Positions 1 to 9,035 of a stretch of 64,000 nt of DNA are shown in pieces. Made by a program: the position numbers and the translations under genes. Source of the DNA: UBA7359 sp041689615 (lineage in GTDB: Bacteria > Pseudomonadota > Gammaproteobacteria > Eutrophobiales > Eutrophobiaceae). The DNA lies in NCBI GenBank assembly GCA_041689615.1, contig JBDNFW010000036.1, forward strand, positions 1-64,000. Reading direction: 5' to 3'. Under the pieces are notes generated by a model. It worked only from the letters and a program-made list of their open reading frames with translations. It had not been told where the DNA came from and ran no database searches. Each line of letters opens with the position of its first letter. Position 1 is the first letter of the stretch.

Positions 1-1295
1 CCGCTGCTTCTTGGGATACTGATAGTCTGCCCTACTCGTACCAAATCACCTTTCAGACCATTGTGTTGACGCAAGATGTGTGTGCTAACACGATATTGTT
101 GAGCAATGGTTGATAATGTTTCACCACGTTCAATGATATGTTTGCGTGAAGCGAGTATGGTTCCTTCCGGTGCGAAGTCTCTGAAATAACCTCTTAGTCC
201 AACCATGATCGCGTTCGCCATATTTTCGCGATGCGCTGAGCTTAATAGTTTTTTCTCTTCCATTGGATTTGAAATAAATGCGGTTTCGATCAATATTGAT
301 GGAATATCGGGCGATTTTAGTACAGCAAAGCCTGCTGATTGCACTGTACGCTTATGTACTTTGCCAATGCCTTTTAATCCTCTTAATACTCGGTCAGCAA
401 TATCAATGCTGGCTTCTAAACTTGCAGTTTGTGATAAATCCAGTAACACCGAAGCAAGCACATCATCTTTACCTTCGAGACTAACACCACCGATCAAATC
501 AGATGCGTTTTCTGATTCAGCCAACCATTTTGCTGCCTCACTACTAGCACCTTTTTTTGATAACACATAAACAGATGAACCATGTACTTTAGGATCACGA
601 AATGCATCGGCATGGACAGACATAAATAAATCCGCTTTATATTTACGCGCCGTATCGATACGTTTTCGTAAAGACATATAGTAGTCGCCTTCACGAACCA
701 TGACCGCTTTCATGCCTCGTTCTTTATTAATTGCCTTAACAAGGTCTTGTGCAATTTTTAGAACAACATTTTTTTCATAAACGCCACTAGGACCTTTCGC
801 GCCCGGATCTTCACCGCCATGACCGGCATCTATTGCAATGATGACATCGCGAGGTAAATTTAAATTGCTGATTTCTTCTTCAACATTAATCTGGTTTGTT
901 TCCTTTGCTTCTTCGCTATACAGATCAACAACAAGTCGATGCCCATATTGTTTATTTGGTTCTAATTGAAAGCTGTTGTATTTAACGAATTTTTTTAAAT
1001 CAAGAACAATACGCAGGTCATCATTGTTTCTTGCTGCGGTACGAATACCTTGTAGATATTTATCGTCGTTTCCGGGTTGTGCTGGATTTTTGCTAATTGA
1101 GGAGTTTTTAAGATCGATAACGGTGCGATAAGGTTCGGTTAATAAAGACAACTCATGATTAACCGGGCCACTAATATCGAATACAACACGGGTGCTGTCA
1201 GGCGCAGCCCAGACACGGACATTCTCAACCGTCACTGATCCGGCGAAGACCAATGAAGAGAAAAAGAAAAGACTATGTAGTAAAACTAAACGCAT
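1..1295 (-). CDS. amiB: N-acetylmuramoyl-L-alanine amidase with LysM domain (AmiB/AmiC type), 3' end cut by window
   Basis: Periplasmic zinc amidase that cleaves the peptide from N-acetylmuramic acid during daughter-cell separation. The reading frame opens with ATG at 1295 and stays open to the window edge. A hydrophobic signal peptide (MRLVLLHSLFFFSSLVFAG) is followed by an AMIN-like domain to about residue 120. The Amidase_3 domain starts near residue 165 with IAIDAGHGGEDPGA (Zn ligands H and E) and contains SVHADAF and the late IETAFISN motif. A LysM repeat (GETLSTIAQQYRVS) lies just before the edge. The order nnrD-tsaE-amiB, normally followed by mutL, is as in E. coli. The LysM tail is typical of non-enteric AmiB/AmiC. 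The family is certain; the amiB versus amiC label is by context. Confidence 0.93.
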   Translation of the reverse strand, partial: MRLVLLHSLFFFSSLVFAGSVTVENVRVWAAPDSTRVVFDISGPVNHELSLLTEPYRTVIDLKNSSISKNPAQPGNDDKYLQGIRTAARNNDDLRIVLDLKKFVKYNSFQLEPNKQYGHRLVVDLYSEEAKETNQINVEEEISNLNLPRDVIIAIDAGHGGEDPGAKGPSGVYEKNVVLKIAQDLVKAINKERGMKAVMVREGDYYMSLRKRIDTARKYKADLFMSVHADAFRDPKVHGSSVYVLSKKGASSEAAKWLAESENASDLIGGVSLEGKDDVLASVLLDLSQTASLEASIDIADRVLRGLKGIGKVHKRTVQSAGFAVLKSPDIPSILIETAFISNPMEEKKLLSSAHRENMANAIMVGLRGYFRDFAPEGTILASRKHIIERGETLSTIAQQYRVSTHILRQHNGLKGDLVRVGQTISIPRSS

Positions 1296-1448
1296 TTTAT
1301 TTTCCGAATACCCTGACCTTTATTATTTTTAGTTATAAAACTAATAGTTTCAAGTTTTTTCGAAGAAATCAAGCTATATCCATGTTTTTAATAAAGAATA
1401 GCTCGTTTTAAAAAGCAATTATGCTCCAAATAAAGAAGAAATCAGGGA

Positions 1449-1895
1449 CTAAATCTGACTAAGAATAAACTCGCCTTTGACTGAATTTGATTGAATTTTG
1501 ACTTCTCTGCCTGAGTCACTATGACTAAGCGATAAAATAATATCTGCGTCAGGAAGTACCTCTTTACCTTGTTCAGGCCACTCATACAGACAAACAGATT
1601 CACCGTCACAGTAATCCCGAATACCCATCGCCTCAAGTTCTTCCGGATCATTTATCCTATATAAATCAAAGTGATAGATGTTTTTCCCGTTAATCGAATA
1701 TGGCTCTACAAGAGTATAAGTTGGGCTTTTTACATTGCCTGAATGACCTAATGCATTTAAAAAGCCACGAACAAAGGTTGTCTTTCCCGCGCCCAGTTCA
1801 CCGCTTAAATAAATGATTTCACCGCCTTGTATGGCAGCAGCAACCTTTGCTCCTAAAGCTACAGTTTCGGATTCGTCCTTAAGAGAAAACAACAT
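1449..1895 (-). CDS. tsaE: tRNA threonylcarbamoyladenosine biosynthesis ATPase TsaE
   Basis: Small P-loop ATPase that works with TsaB and TsaD to make t6A at position 37 of ANN-decoding tRNAs in the cytoplasm. The 148-aa length is normal for the family. The Walker A motif GELGAGKTT lies near residues 33-41, followed by the family signature SPTYTLVEPY, then YHFDLYRI and the C-terminal YEWPEQG. The start follows the nnrD stop by only 6 nt, so the two genes are almost certainly co-transcribed from the orn side. About 150 bp of AT-rich DNA without a recognisable signal separates it from the amidase downstream. Confidence 0.95.
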   Translation of the reverse strand: MLFSLKDESETVALGAKVAAAIQGGEIIYLSGELGAGKTTFVRGFLNALGHSGNVKSPTYTLVEPYSINGKNIYHFDLYRINDPEELEAMGIRDYCDGESVCLYEWPEQGKEVLPDADIILSLSHSDSGREVKIQSNSVKGEFILSQI

Positions 1896-1901
1896 AAATT
1901 A

Positions 1902-3410
1902 CTAATTTACTAAGTTTCGTAAATACGGCATTAAATCCGAGGCCATCATGCCTCTTTCGCCAGAACTGGCAGCACGATCTCCAGCATGCGCATGTAAACA
2001 AACACCTAATTTCGTTGCGTGATTGACCTCAATTCCTTGTGCAATTAGACCTGCAATAACACCGGATAAAACGTCGCCCATGCCGCCAGATGACATGCCT
2101 GGATTTCCTTTGTCGCAAACAAATAATTTGCCTTCGGCATCTGAAACTAAAGTACCACTACCTTTTAATACAACTGGACCAGCGTATTTTTCATGCAAAC
2201 TAGTTATGGATTTAAATCGATCAGACTGAATTGTTTTCGAATCTGTTTTTAATAAACGTGCCGCTTCACCTGGATGTGGCGTTATCACCCAATTAGATGA
2301 AGCGTATTCTTCTTCTGCTAATAAATTTAATGCATCGGCATCAATAACAAGTGGAAGGTCTGATTCAAATACACGTACTAATAATAATTTTGCCCATTCG
2401 GATTGCCCTAAACCAGGACCAATCGCGATAACATTTGCTTTCTTTATCAACGGCATTAATTCATCTAAGGTCTCAACACCATGCGACATAATTTCCGGTC
2501 TAACAGTACTCAACAAACTTGCATGAGATGACCGCGTTGCAACACTAACTAATCCTGCGCCAACTCGCGCTGCAGCTTCCACCGCCATTCGTGCCGCTCC
2601 CAAGTAACCTTCATCGCCGCCAACAACAAGTACATGACCAAAGTGACCTTTATGAGAATTTTTCTGACGCGGTTTAAGAACATGATTTAAATCTTCAAGT
2701 TCTAATCGACTAATAGACTGATTGTTTTTGTCGGATTGTTTATTAAGTTGTTCATAGACTTCTGCAGGCACATCAAGATCATTGAATTTAATTTCACCTG
2801 AATATTCGGTACCATCTGCGGTAAACATGCCTTTCTTTAAACCAATAAACGTGGCTGTCATATCTGCATTAACAGCAACATTCATAATATTGCCGGTGTC
2901 TGCGTTTAAACCTGAAGGAATATCTATCGCAAATACAGGAGCAGATGTTGCATTTATTGCGTTAATCGCGTCAGCAAATTCACCTTCAACATCACGGTCA
3001 AGGCCTGTACCAAAAATAGCATCAACAATGACATCTGTTTTAATCAACGTATCTGGAGGAAATGATGATGATTTAAGACCACTTGCCCGTAAATATTTAT
3101 ATGCTTTTATCGCATCGCCTTTTAAGTTTGCAGGATCGAGTAAATGATAAACCGTGACCTCTTTACCTTCTTCTTTGGCTAAGCCAGCAAGCACATAACC
3201 ATCGCCAGCATTATTACCTCCTCCACAGATAACGGTAATTTTTCTTGCGTTCGGCCATTTTGCTTTTAGCTTTAAATAGCTGAATAAAGCAGCACGATGC
3301 ATCAAGGTATAACCAAGGGTTTTAAATTCCTCGATGGCGATTCGATCAAGTTCTTTAACCTGCTCGGCTGAATAGAGGTTTAACGGCAAGCGTAAAAGTT
3401 TACTAAGCAT
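1902..3410 (-). CDS. nnrD: bifunctional NAD(P)HX epimerase / ADP-dependent NAD(P)HX dehydratase
   Basis: Repairs hydrated NADH and NADPH. The N-terminal YjeF_N domain (about residues 10-220) epimerises R-NAD(P)HX to S, and the C-terminal ribokinase-like domain (about 240-500) dehydrates S-NAD(P)HX using ADP. Visible motifs are GGGNNAGDGY and DAIFGTGL in the epimerase half, and VVGGDEGYLGAARM, ITPHPGEAARLL and GNPGMSSGGMGDVLSG (nucleotide-binding loop) in the dehydratase half. The length of 502 aa equals that of the E. coli fusion YjeF. The ATG lies 2 nt after the orn stop. The gene is intact. Confidence 0.95.
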   Translation of the reverse strand: MLSKLLRLPLNLYSAEQVKELDRIAIEEFKTLGYTLMHRAALFSYLKLKAKWPNARKITVICGGGNNAGDGYVLAGLAKEEGKEVTVYHLLDPANLKGDAIKAYKYLRASGLKSSSFPPDTLIKTDVIVDAIFGTGLDRDVEGEFADAINAINATSAPVFAIDIPSGLNADTGNIMNVAVNADMTATFIGLKKGMFTADGTEYSGEIKFNDLDVPAEVYEQLNKQSDKNNQSISRLELEDLNHVLKPRQKNSHKGHFGHVLVVGGDEGYLGAARMAVEAAARVGAGLVSVATRSSHASLLSTVRPEIMSHGVETLDELMPLIKKANVIAIGPGLGQSEWAKLLLVRVFESDLPLVIDADALNLLAEEEYASSNWVITPHPGEAARLLKTDSKTIQSDRFKSITSLHEKYAGPVVLKGSGTLVSDAEGKLFVCDKGNPGMSSGGMGDVLSGVIAGLIAQGIEVNHATKLGVCLHAHAGDRAASSGERGMMASDLMPYLRNLVN

Positions 3411-3412
3411 GA

Positions 3413-3955
3413 CTAGATTTTAAAAACGTGTTCGCGGTAATACTTTAATTCCGCAATCGAATCGCGAATGTCATCCATGGCAAGGTGGCTACTCTCTTTG
3501 TTATAGCCTTCTTTTTCCGGCGCCCAGCGTTTCATAATTTCCTTAATGGTGCTGACATCCAGATTTCGATATAAAAAATATTCTTCCAATTTAGGCATCA
3601 AACGGTGCATAAATCGTCGATCCTGACATATACTATTACCGCACATTGGTGATTTTCCTCCTGGAACGAACTTCTCCAGGAATTTCAGTGTCATACTTTC
3701 AGCTTCAGCAACGCTATATGGACTTTTCTGTATTCTTTCGACCAAACCGGATTGACCATGTTGTCGCGTATTCCAATCATCCATCTGATCAAGAATTTCT
3801 TGAGGCTGATGAATCGCGACAACCGGGCCTTCAGCCAGAATGTTGAGTTGAGGATCAGTAACGATTGTGGCTATTTCAATAATATGATCATTATTGGTGT
3901 CGAGACCGGTCATTTCCAGGTCGACCCATATGAGGTTATTTTCTGATTGTGACAT
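3413..3955 (-). CDS. orn: oligoribonuclease
   Basis: DEDDh 3'-5' exoribonuclease that degrades 2-5 nt RNAs, and pGpG in c-di-GMP turnover. The 180-aa length is typical. Catalytic residues are visible in WVDLEMTGLD (D, E), in the central DRRFMHRLMP region, and in SSHLAMDDIRDSI (H and last D). It appears to be the first gene of the minus-strand run orn-nnrD-tsaE-amiB. Its upstream region (3956-4069) is shared with the divergent protease gene. Confidence 0.96.
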   Translation of the reverse strand: MSQSENNLIWVDLEMTGLDTNNDHIIEIATIVTDPQLNILAEGPVVAIHQPQEILDQMDDWNTRQHGQSGLVERIQKSPYSVAEAESMTLKFLEKFVPGGKSPMCGNSICQDRRFMHRLMPKLEEYFLYRNLDVSTIKEIMKRWAPEKEGYNKESSHLAMDDIRDSIAELKYYREHVFKI

Positions 3956-4069
3956 GATGTATCCAGTTTTGAGTTGAATAATTTATTTTAACCACTATTT
4001 AGATAATATGAACATAATTAACGACTTATTTTCAATTACCTTGAATATTGCTAAGGAGCAAAAAACCGC

Positions 4070-5314
4070 GTGAACCTTTTTTCTATCGTATTTCTATGCA
4101 GCTTGGGTGCCAGTATCATTGTTCAATGGTTTCTTGTGCAACGGCATATTAAGCATATTCAAGCAAATCGCCAAAACGTACCTGAAGCCTTTAGTGACAA
4201 AATTCCGCTAGAAGCTCACCACAAAGCAGCAGACTATACACAAGCTAAAGTCAAAACCGGTTTGGCTGAACTAATTATAGGTTCCATATTTTTATTACTA
4301 TGGACACTCGGTGGTGGATTACAACTATTGGATAGTTGGTTGAGATCATTTGAATTATCTGCCATCTGGACAGGCACTGCTTTTATTCTTAGTGTTTTTG
4401 CAATTATGACGATACTCGATTTACCACTGTCGATTTATCGCACCTTCAAATTAGAACAATCTTTTGGCTTTAATAAGATGACACCTAAAATATTTATCAT
4501 GGACATGATAAAAAATAGCGTCGTCGGTTTACTGATAGGCACACCATTATTAATACTCGTCTTATGGATTATGGAAAACAGTGGTAGTTACTGGTGGCTT
4601 TATGTCTGGGCAACCTGGTTAAGTTTTAGTGTATTTATGATGTGGGCTTATCCTGCATTCATTGCACCGCTGTTTAATAAATTTCGCCCATTGGAAGATG
4701 GTGAATTAAAAACACGAATAGAAAATCTTTTAACGCGTAATGGTTTTAAAAGTCAGGGCATACATGTGATGGATGGCTCAACCCGTTCTGCACATGGTAA
4801 TGCTTACTTCACCGGCCTTGGCGCAAACAAACGTATTGTATTCTTTGATACATTAATAGATGAACTTAGCCACGATGAAATCGAAGCCGTACTAGCACAC
4901 GAGCTAGGTCATTTTAAATGTAATCACATTAAAAAACGTATCTCTGTTTTAGGGTCGGTCTTTTTAATTGGCCTTGGAATTCTTGGCTGGTTAATCAATG
5001 AACCGTGGTTTTATAACGGTCTTGGTGTAGAGCAAGCATCAACCTATATGGCCTTGTTATTATTTGTCATCGCATCACCTGCGTTTACATTTTTCTTGCA
5101 ACCTTTGTTCTCGTTCATTTCTCGTCAACATGAATTTGAAGCAGATGATTTTGCAGCAAGTCAGGCACAAACAGAAAACTTGATCACGGCCTTGGTTAAC
5201 CTTTATCGTGAAAACGCAAATACATTAACACCGGATCCACTTTACTCTGCGTTTCATGATTCGCATCCGCCAGCACCTATTAGAATTGCACATTTAAAAA
5301 GTAAATTTGCATGA
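4070..5314 (+). CDS. M48 family CAAX-protease-like (Ste24-type) integral membrane metalloprotease
   Basis: Membrane zinc protease of the Ste24/CAAX prenyl protease 1 family. The start is GTG at 4070, supported by AAGGAG at 4053-4058. Several hydrophobic helices are seen (about residues 1-20, 65-85, 100-120, 150-175, 180-205, then two after the active site). The zinc site HELGH begins at residue 277, with the third ligand in the downstream HEFEADDFA motif. The C-terminus ends with SAFHDSHPPAPIRIAHL, typical of the family. Length (414 aa) matches. The bacterial substrate is unknown; bacteria do not prenylate CAAX proteins, so a quality-control role is inference. The stop overlaps the next start by 4 nt. 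Confidence 0.92.
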   Translation: MNLFSIVFLCSLGASIIVQWFLVQRHIKHIQANRQNVPEAFSDKIPLEAHHKAADYTQAKVKTGLAELIIGSIFLLLWTLGGGLQLLDSWLRSFELSAIWTGTAFILSVFAIMTILDLPLSIYRTFKLEQSFGFNKMTPKIFIMDMIKNSVVGLLIGTPLLILVLWIMENSGSYWWLYVWATWLSFSVFMMWAYPAFIAPLFNKFRPLEDGELKTRIENLLTRNGFKSQGIHVMDGSTRSAHGNAYFTGLGANKRIVFFDTLIDELSHDEIEAVLAHELGHFKCNHIKKRISVLGSVFLIGLGILGWLINEPWFYNGLGVEQASTYMALLLFVIASPAFTFFLQPLFSFISRQHEFEADDFAASQAQTENLITALVNLYRENANTLTPDPLYSAFHDSHPPAPIRIAHLKSKFA

Positions 5315-5607
5315 AATATTTAAACAAGCTTGTATCAGTAAATTTTATAACGTTATTGTTATTTAGTTTGCCGGTACAAGCTGTTGATATTGAAAATGGT
5401 AAAGCATTACATGATGAAAATTGTTTACGTTGTCACAATGAAACCCAATACACACGTGAGAATAGAATAGTAAATAGTTTTGATGAATTACGTGAACGCA
5501 TTAGCCTTTGTGAGTTGTCTGCAGAAATGGCTTGGTTCGATGAAGAGATTGACGATGTAACAGCTTACTTAAACAATGCTTTTTATCGTTTTAATCTAGA
5601 AAAATAA
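5311..5607 (+). CDS. small periplasmic monohaem cytochrome c
   Basis: 98-aa exported protein with a signal peptide (hydrophobic core FITLLLFSLPVQA, cleavage expected after residue 24) and one haem-binding motif, CLRCH, at residues 38-42. A methionine near residue 73 could be the distal ligand. The size fits a mature single-haem class I type cytochrome c with a C-terminal helix (DDVTAYLNNAFYRF). The ATGA overlap with the protease gene means translational coupling. The electron partner is not evident from the neighbours. The gene converges on the yaiI-like gene with 4 nt between stops. Confidence 0.85.
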   Translation: MKYLNKLVSVNFITLLLFSLPVQAVDIENGKALHDENCLRCHNETQYTRENRIVNSFDELRERISLCELSAEMAWFDEEIDDVTAYLNNAFYRFNLEK

Positions 5608-5611
5608 AATA

Positions 5612-6067
5612 TTATTGTTCTTTTTTATGCTTGGTTAAAAACTTATCTAACTCGTTTGCAAAAGTTTGACGATCACTCTTGTTTAACGCTGGTGGGCCAC
5701 CCGTTTGTATTCCACTCGAACGCAAGGTATCCATAAAATCTCTCATCGTCAGACGCGCTTTAATACTATTAGTGGAATACATTTCACCACGTGGATTAAG
5801 CGCATGACCTCCTTTTTCAATTACTTCTGCTGCTAAAGGAATATCTGCCGTAATAACAAGGTCACCAACATCACATCTTTTTACAATTTCATTATCAGCC
5901 ACATCAAAACCTGAAGCGACCCGTAAGAAATTAATGTAACGCGATGTAGGGATATTGATAGTTTGGTTGGCAACGAGCGTCACTTCTACTTCAGTACGCT
6001 CTGCTGCTTTAAATAAAATGTCCTTGATCACGACAGGACAAGCATCTGCATCAATCCAAATTTTCAT
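5612..6067 (-). CDS. yaiI: YaiI/YqxD family protein (UPF0178, NYN-like)
   Basis: Conserved cytoplasmic protein of unknown biochemical role; the family fold is PIN/NYN-nuclease-like. I chose the ATG at 6067 because it gives the family N-terminus MKIWIDADACPVVIKDIL; a longer frame from 6118 would overlap recR and add 17 unconserved residues. Conserved blocks include VASGFDVADNEIV, GDLVITADIPLA, ALNPRGEMYS, LTMRDFMDTLRSSG and QTGGPPALNKSDRQ. The product is 151 aa, as in E. coli. It follows recR by 16 nt without a clear Shine-Dalgarno sequence and may depend on recR translation. Confidence 0.92.
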   Translation of the reverse strand: MKIWIDADACPVVIKDILFKAAERTEVEVTLVANQTINIPTSRYINFLRVASGFDVADNEIVKRCDVGDLVITADIPLAAEVIEKGGHALNPRGEMYSTNSIKARLTMRDFMDTLRSSGIQTGGPPALNKSDRQTFANELDKFLTKHKKEQ

Positions 6068-6083
6068 TTTAATGATTGCAATG

Positions 6084-6677
6084 TTAAATCGCTTTTCTTC
6101 CATCCAAGGCATGCGCAATCGTCATGCTGTTCGCATATTCAAGTTCGCCACCCATAGGAATGCCATGTGCAATACGAGTAACTTGTTTACCACGTGCTTT
6201 GCACATTTCGCTTATAAAGTGTGCTGTTGCTTCGCCTTCTACAGTCGTACTGGTTGCGAGAATAACTTCTTTTAATTCTTCATTTTCGAGTAATTTTTGA
6301 AGTTCATTTAAACCGATATCATCAGGACCAATTCCATCAAGTGGTGATAAGTGTCCAAGTAAAACAAAGTAACGCCCTCGGTAATTTGCTTCTTCTATGG
6401 AATCAACATCGGAAGGGTTTTCTACTACGCAGATAGTACTGTCATCACGTCGCGTATTTTCGCAAAGGTAACACAATTTATTTTCAGTATAGGTTCGGCA
6501 ACGTTGGCAATGACCAATTCGTTCCATAGCTTCTGCCATAATTTTAGAAAGATGTTTCGCACCATCTCTATTCCGTTGTAGAAGTTGATGTGCAATACGT
6601 TGCGCAGACTTTCGACCAATACCCGGCATCACACGCAAGGCTTCGACCAATTGTTCAAGTAGAGTTTGTTCAATCAT
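6084..6677 (-). CDS. recR: recombination mediator RecR
   Basis: Part of the RecFOR pathway that loads RecA on gapped DNA. The 197-aa length is typical. The helix-hairpin-helix region (ALRVMPGIGRKSAQRIAHQLL) is N-terminal, followed by a four-cysteine zinc site (CQRC, CYLC near residues 57-72) and a Toprim domain (VVENPSDVDSIEEANYRGRY, then LATSTTVEGEATA). It is the last of the classic dnaX-ybaB-recR block. A 91-nt gap with a strong hairpin separates it from ybaB. Confidence 0.97.
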   Translation of the reverse strand: MIEQTLLEQLVEALRVMPGIGRKSAQRIAHQLLQRNRDGAKHLSKIMAEAMERIGHCQRCRTYTENKLCYLCENTRRDDSTICVVENPSDVDSIEEANYRGRYFVLLGHLSPLDGIGPDDIGLNELQKLLENEELKEVILATSTTVEGEATAHFISEMCKARGKQVTRIAHGIPMGGELEYANSMTIAHALDGRKAI

Positions 6678-6718
6678 GATTTATGATGACGTTATACAAA
6701 AAATGTTAATTGTGAATT

Positions 6719-6747
6719 TACCGATTTTTGCTCGTGCAAAATCGGTA
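6719..6747. other. hairpin between ybaB and recR
   Basis: Near-perfect inverted repeat: the 13-nt left arm TACCGATTTTTGC and 12-nt right arm GCAAAATCGGTA are separated by TCGT, with one bulged T. It is followed on the plus strand by a second small inverted repeat GTAC-ATCCT-GTAC (about 6752-6764). It sits in the 91-nt spacer between ybaB and recR. There is no U-tract directly after the stem on the minus strand, so it looks like an mRNA-stabilising or attenuating hairpin or a small dispersed repeat rather than a strong terminator. Confidence 0.6.
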
Positions 6748-6768
6748 TACAGTACATCCTGTACATAA

Positions 6769-7086
6769 TCAGAAAGGAAGCTTCATTCCTGGTGGTAACC
6801 CCATCCCCGCTGTGACACTCGACATTTTCTCTTCTGACATTTTCTCAATTCGACGATTAGCATCGTTAACTGCAGCAGCTACCAGATCTTCAACCATTTC
6901 TTTATCGTCTTTCATTAATTCAGGATCTATCTCGACACGTTTTACATCGTGCTTACCATTCATTGTTACTTTAACCATGCCTGCACCTGATTCACCAACA
7001 ACTTCGGCTTCAGCCAGTTCTTTTTGAACCTTTTCCATATTGGCTTGCATTTGCTGAGCCTGTTTCATGATGTTACCCATTTTCAT
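6769..7086 (-). CDS. ybaB: nucleoid-associated protein YbaB/EbfC
   Basis: Small DNA-binding nucleoid protein of 105 aa (family usual 100-110). The N-terminal helix MGNIMKQAQQMQANMEKVQ is rich in Met and Gln as expected. It is followed by the beta core (GAGMVKVTMNGKHDVKRVEI), the conserved EDLVAAAVNDANRRIE helix, and a C-terminal tail GMGLPPGMKLPF. It lies 29 nt after dnaX, the usual arrangement. Confidence 0.96.
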   Translation of the reverse strand: MKMGNIMKQAQQMQANMEKVQKELAEAEVVGESGAGMVKVTMNGKHDVKRVEIDPELMKDDKEMVEDLVAAAVNDANRRIEKMSEEKMSSVTAGMGLPPGMKLPF

Positions 7087-7115
7087 TAGTTCTTACCCTC
7101 ATCAAAAATTACTAT

Positions 7116-8738
7116 TTATTGCGGCTGAATCGAATCCTGATCAATTGTTCCATTAAATGTATCAAGCAATGATTGCACAGCAGGATCGTTATTCACTGAA
7201 TTGTTTGCTGCCTTTTGTCGTCCGCGTTCCATCCGCGCATTTGCTTCTGCCGGTGTTTCATCATCAGAATCTTCCAGAAGAATTTCTAACGTTACATCTG
7301 CACCTAATTGTTTTTTGATCGCTTGTTCAATCCGATCTTTCTGACTTTTATTTAATAAATGTTCTTGCGAAGGCGTTAATGCTAATTCAATTTTAGTTTC
7401 AGTCTGTGACTTTATGACACAGTTACCTGCCAATTCTTTTGTCAAACCCTTCAAGCCCATTTCTTCAATCATGTTGTGCCATGCATCATCACTTTTCTTT
7501 GTTGGCATATCATTTGATGAAGAAACTTCGACTACTTGTTCTGGTACTTCATTTACAGATGCACTTTCAACCGGCTTAGATTTTGTCTGAGGTTTTGACG
7601 TTACAGCTGTCTTTGGTTTAAGTGTTTGTGTTTTATTAGTGATCTCGCCTGCAGCCATTGGTCTGAAAGCCAACATGCGTATCATCACCATTTCAAAACC
7701 GGATTTTGCATCGGGCGCAAGATAAAGATCTTTACGTCCTACCATGCCGATTTGATAATAAAGTTGTGTATCTTCTTTATTCATCGCGTTGGCGAAGTTT
7801 ACTAACTCTTTATTTGCCATTAATGCATTATTCGAATTTTCCGGTAACACCTGAATGATGGCGATCTTTTGTAACAAACTTAATAATTCAGATAATAAAG
7901 AATCAAAATCCGGGCTTTGTAATGCAATCGTTTCAATCGTATTTAACAATGCGTCTGCATCAGCATCGATCAATGCTTGTATAAGACCATTTAAATCGGC
8001 GCTATCTATCGTTCCCATCATTGCACGTACTTGAGACTCTTCAAGTGCACCGCCACCATAGGCAATCGCTTGATCCAGTAAACTTAATGCATCACGCATA
8101 CTGCCATCGGCACCGCGCGCCACTAATTCAACTGAAGCTTGATCAAACTTAACCGACTCTTCACCTAAAATCATTTCAATTTGTTTACCAATTTGATCAT
8201 TGGTTAAATGGCTCAAATTAAATTGCAAACAACGCGACAAAATCGTAACGGGTAATTTTTTCGGTTCGGTTGTTGCGAGTAAAAATTTAACGTGCGGTGG
8301 TGGTTCTTCGAGTGTTTTTAACAAGGCATTAAAACTGTGATTGGAAAACATGTGTATTTCGTCAATCAGATACACTTTGTATCGTCCACTGGTCGGTGCG
8401 TATTGTACGTTGTCCATTAAGTCGCGCGTTTCCTCAACTTTGGCGCGTGATGCCGCATCGACTTCAATTAAATCAATAAAACGTCCTTCATCAATTGCCA
8501 CGCAAGAATTACATTCGCCGCAAGGATTTGAGCTAACACCTTTATCGCAATTCAGGCATTTCGCCAGAATTCTAGCCAATGTCGTCTTACCGACGCCGCG
8601 TGTACCAGTAAACAAATAAGCATGATGCAGACGATCCTGATCCAGTGCGTTCGATAATGCTTTTAATACATGTGATTGGCCGACCATGTCCTGAAACGTT
8701 CTGGGTCGCCATTTTCTGGCAAGTACTTGATAACTCAT
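7116..8738 (-). CDS. dnaX: DNA polymerase III subunit gamma/tau
   Basis: Clamp-loader ATPase of the replisome. The N-terminal AAA+ module has Walker A GTRGVGKTT (about residues 45-53), a four-Cys zinc module (CLNCDKG ... CGECNSC), the Walker B motif YLIDEIHM, and sensor 1 LATTEPKKLP with the SRC arginine finger. Domain III follows, then a low-complexity linker rich in T, K and S (about 370-430) and a C-terminal tau domain that binds alpha. At 540 aa it is shorter than E. coli tau (643). I see no canonical A-AAA-AAG slippery heptamer, so a gamma product by frameshifting is not supported. Confidence 0.96.
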   Translation of the reverse strand: MSYQVLARKWRPRTFQDMVGQSHVLKALSNALDQDRLHHAYLFTGTRGVGKTTLARILAKCLNCDKGVSSNPCGECNSCVAIDEGRFIDLIEVDAASRAKVEETRDLMDNVQYAPTSGRYKVYLIDEIHMFSNHSFNALLKTLEEPPPHVKFLLATTEPKKLPVTILSRCLQFNLSHLTNDQIGKQIEMILGEESVKFDQASVELVARGADGSMRDALSLLDQAIAYGGGALEESQVRAMMGTIDSADLNGLIQALIDADADALLNTIETIALQSPDFDSLLSELLSLLQKIAIIQVLPENSNNALMANKELVNFANAMNKEDTQLYYQIGMVGRKDLYLAPDAKSGFEMVMIRMLAFRPMAAGEITNKTQTLKPKTAVTSKPQTKSKPVESASVNEVPEQVVEVSSSNDMPTKKSDDAWHNMIEEMGLKGLTKELAGNCVIKSQTETKIELALTPSQEHLLNKSQKDRIEQAIKKQLGADVTLEILLEDSDDETPAEANARMERGRQKAANNSVNNDPAVQSLLDTFNGTIDQDSIQPQ

Positions 8739-8863
8739 GTGTTATGCTGTTCTTAGACTAAATATTGTGTTGGAAATAATACCGAAATTAGGGTATTCAT
8801 CATACATGAGGATACCTTCTCGGCAAGTACTCAGTATGAGGCCTATATATTAATGTATATGGA

Positions 8864-8975
8864 GGCGACCCACACCGTCCCTACCCCGGCACTCACATCC
8901 ACTGCTGCCGTTGCTTCCTTCCGGACCTGGCGGGATTCACAATTTCGTGTTGCGAGGGGACCGGCATGGGCCACC
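8864..8975 (-). ncRNA. ffs: 4.5S / signal recognition particle RNA
   Basis: The minus strand carries the universally conserved SRP tetraloop domain CAGGTCCGGAAGGAAGCA, which binds Ffh. The flanking arms pair over a long helix: the start GGTGGCCCATGCCGGTCCC pairs with the end GGGACGGTGTGGGTCGCC. Ends were placed at the limits of this helix, giving about 112 nt, the usual size of 4.5S RNA. A weak promoter-like pair (TTGATA and TAAACT) lies just upstream at about 8984-9013. Neighbours dnaX and bioA are on the same strand. Confidence 0.95.
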
Positions 8976-9035
8976 ATTGAACTATAGTTTACAAATTGAG
9001 GCGCGATGGTATCAATTCAGAAGCAGGATGGCACC

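Noticed and set aside
7480..7520. Possible dnaX frameshift site (AAAGAAAAG with a TGA in the -1 frame)
   Set aside because: Not a canonical X-XXY-YYZ slippery heptamer, and no clear stimulating Shine-Dalgarno or hairpin was seen.
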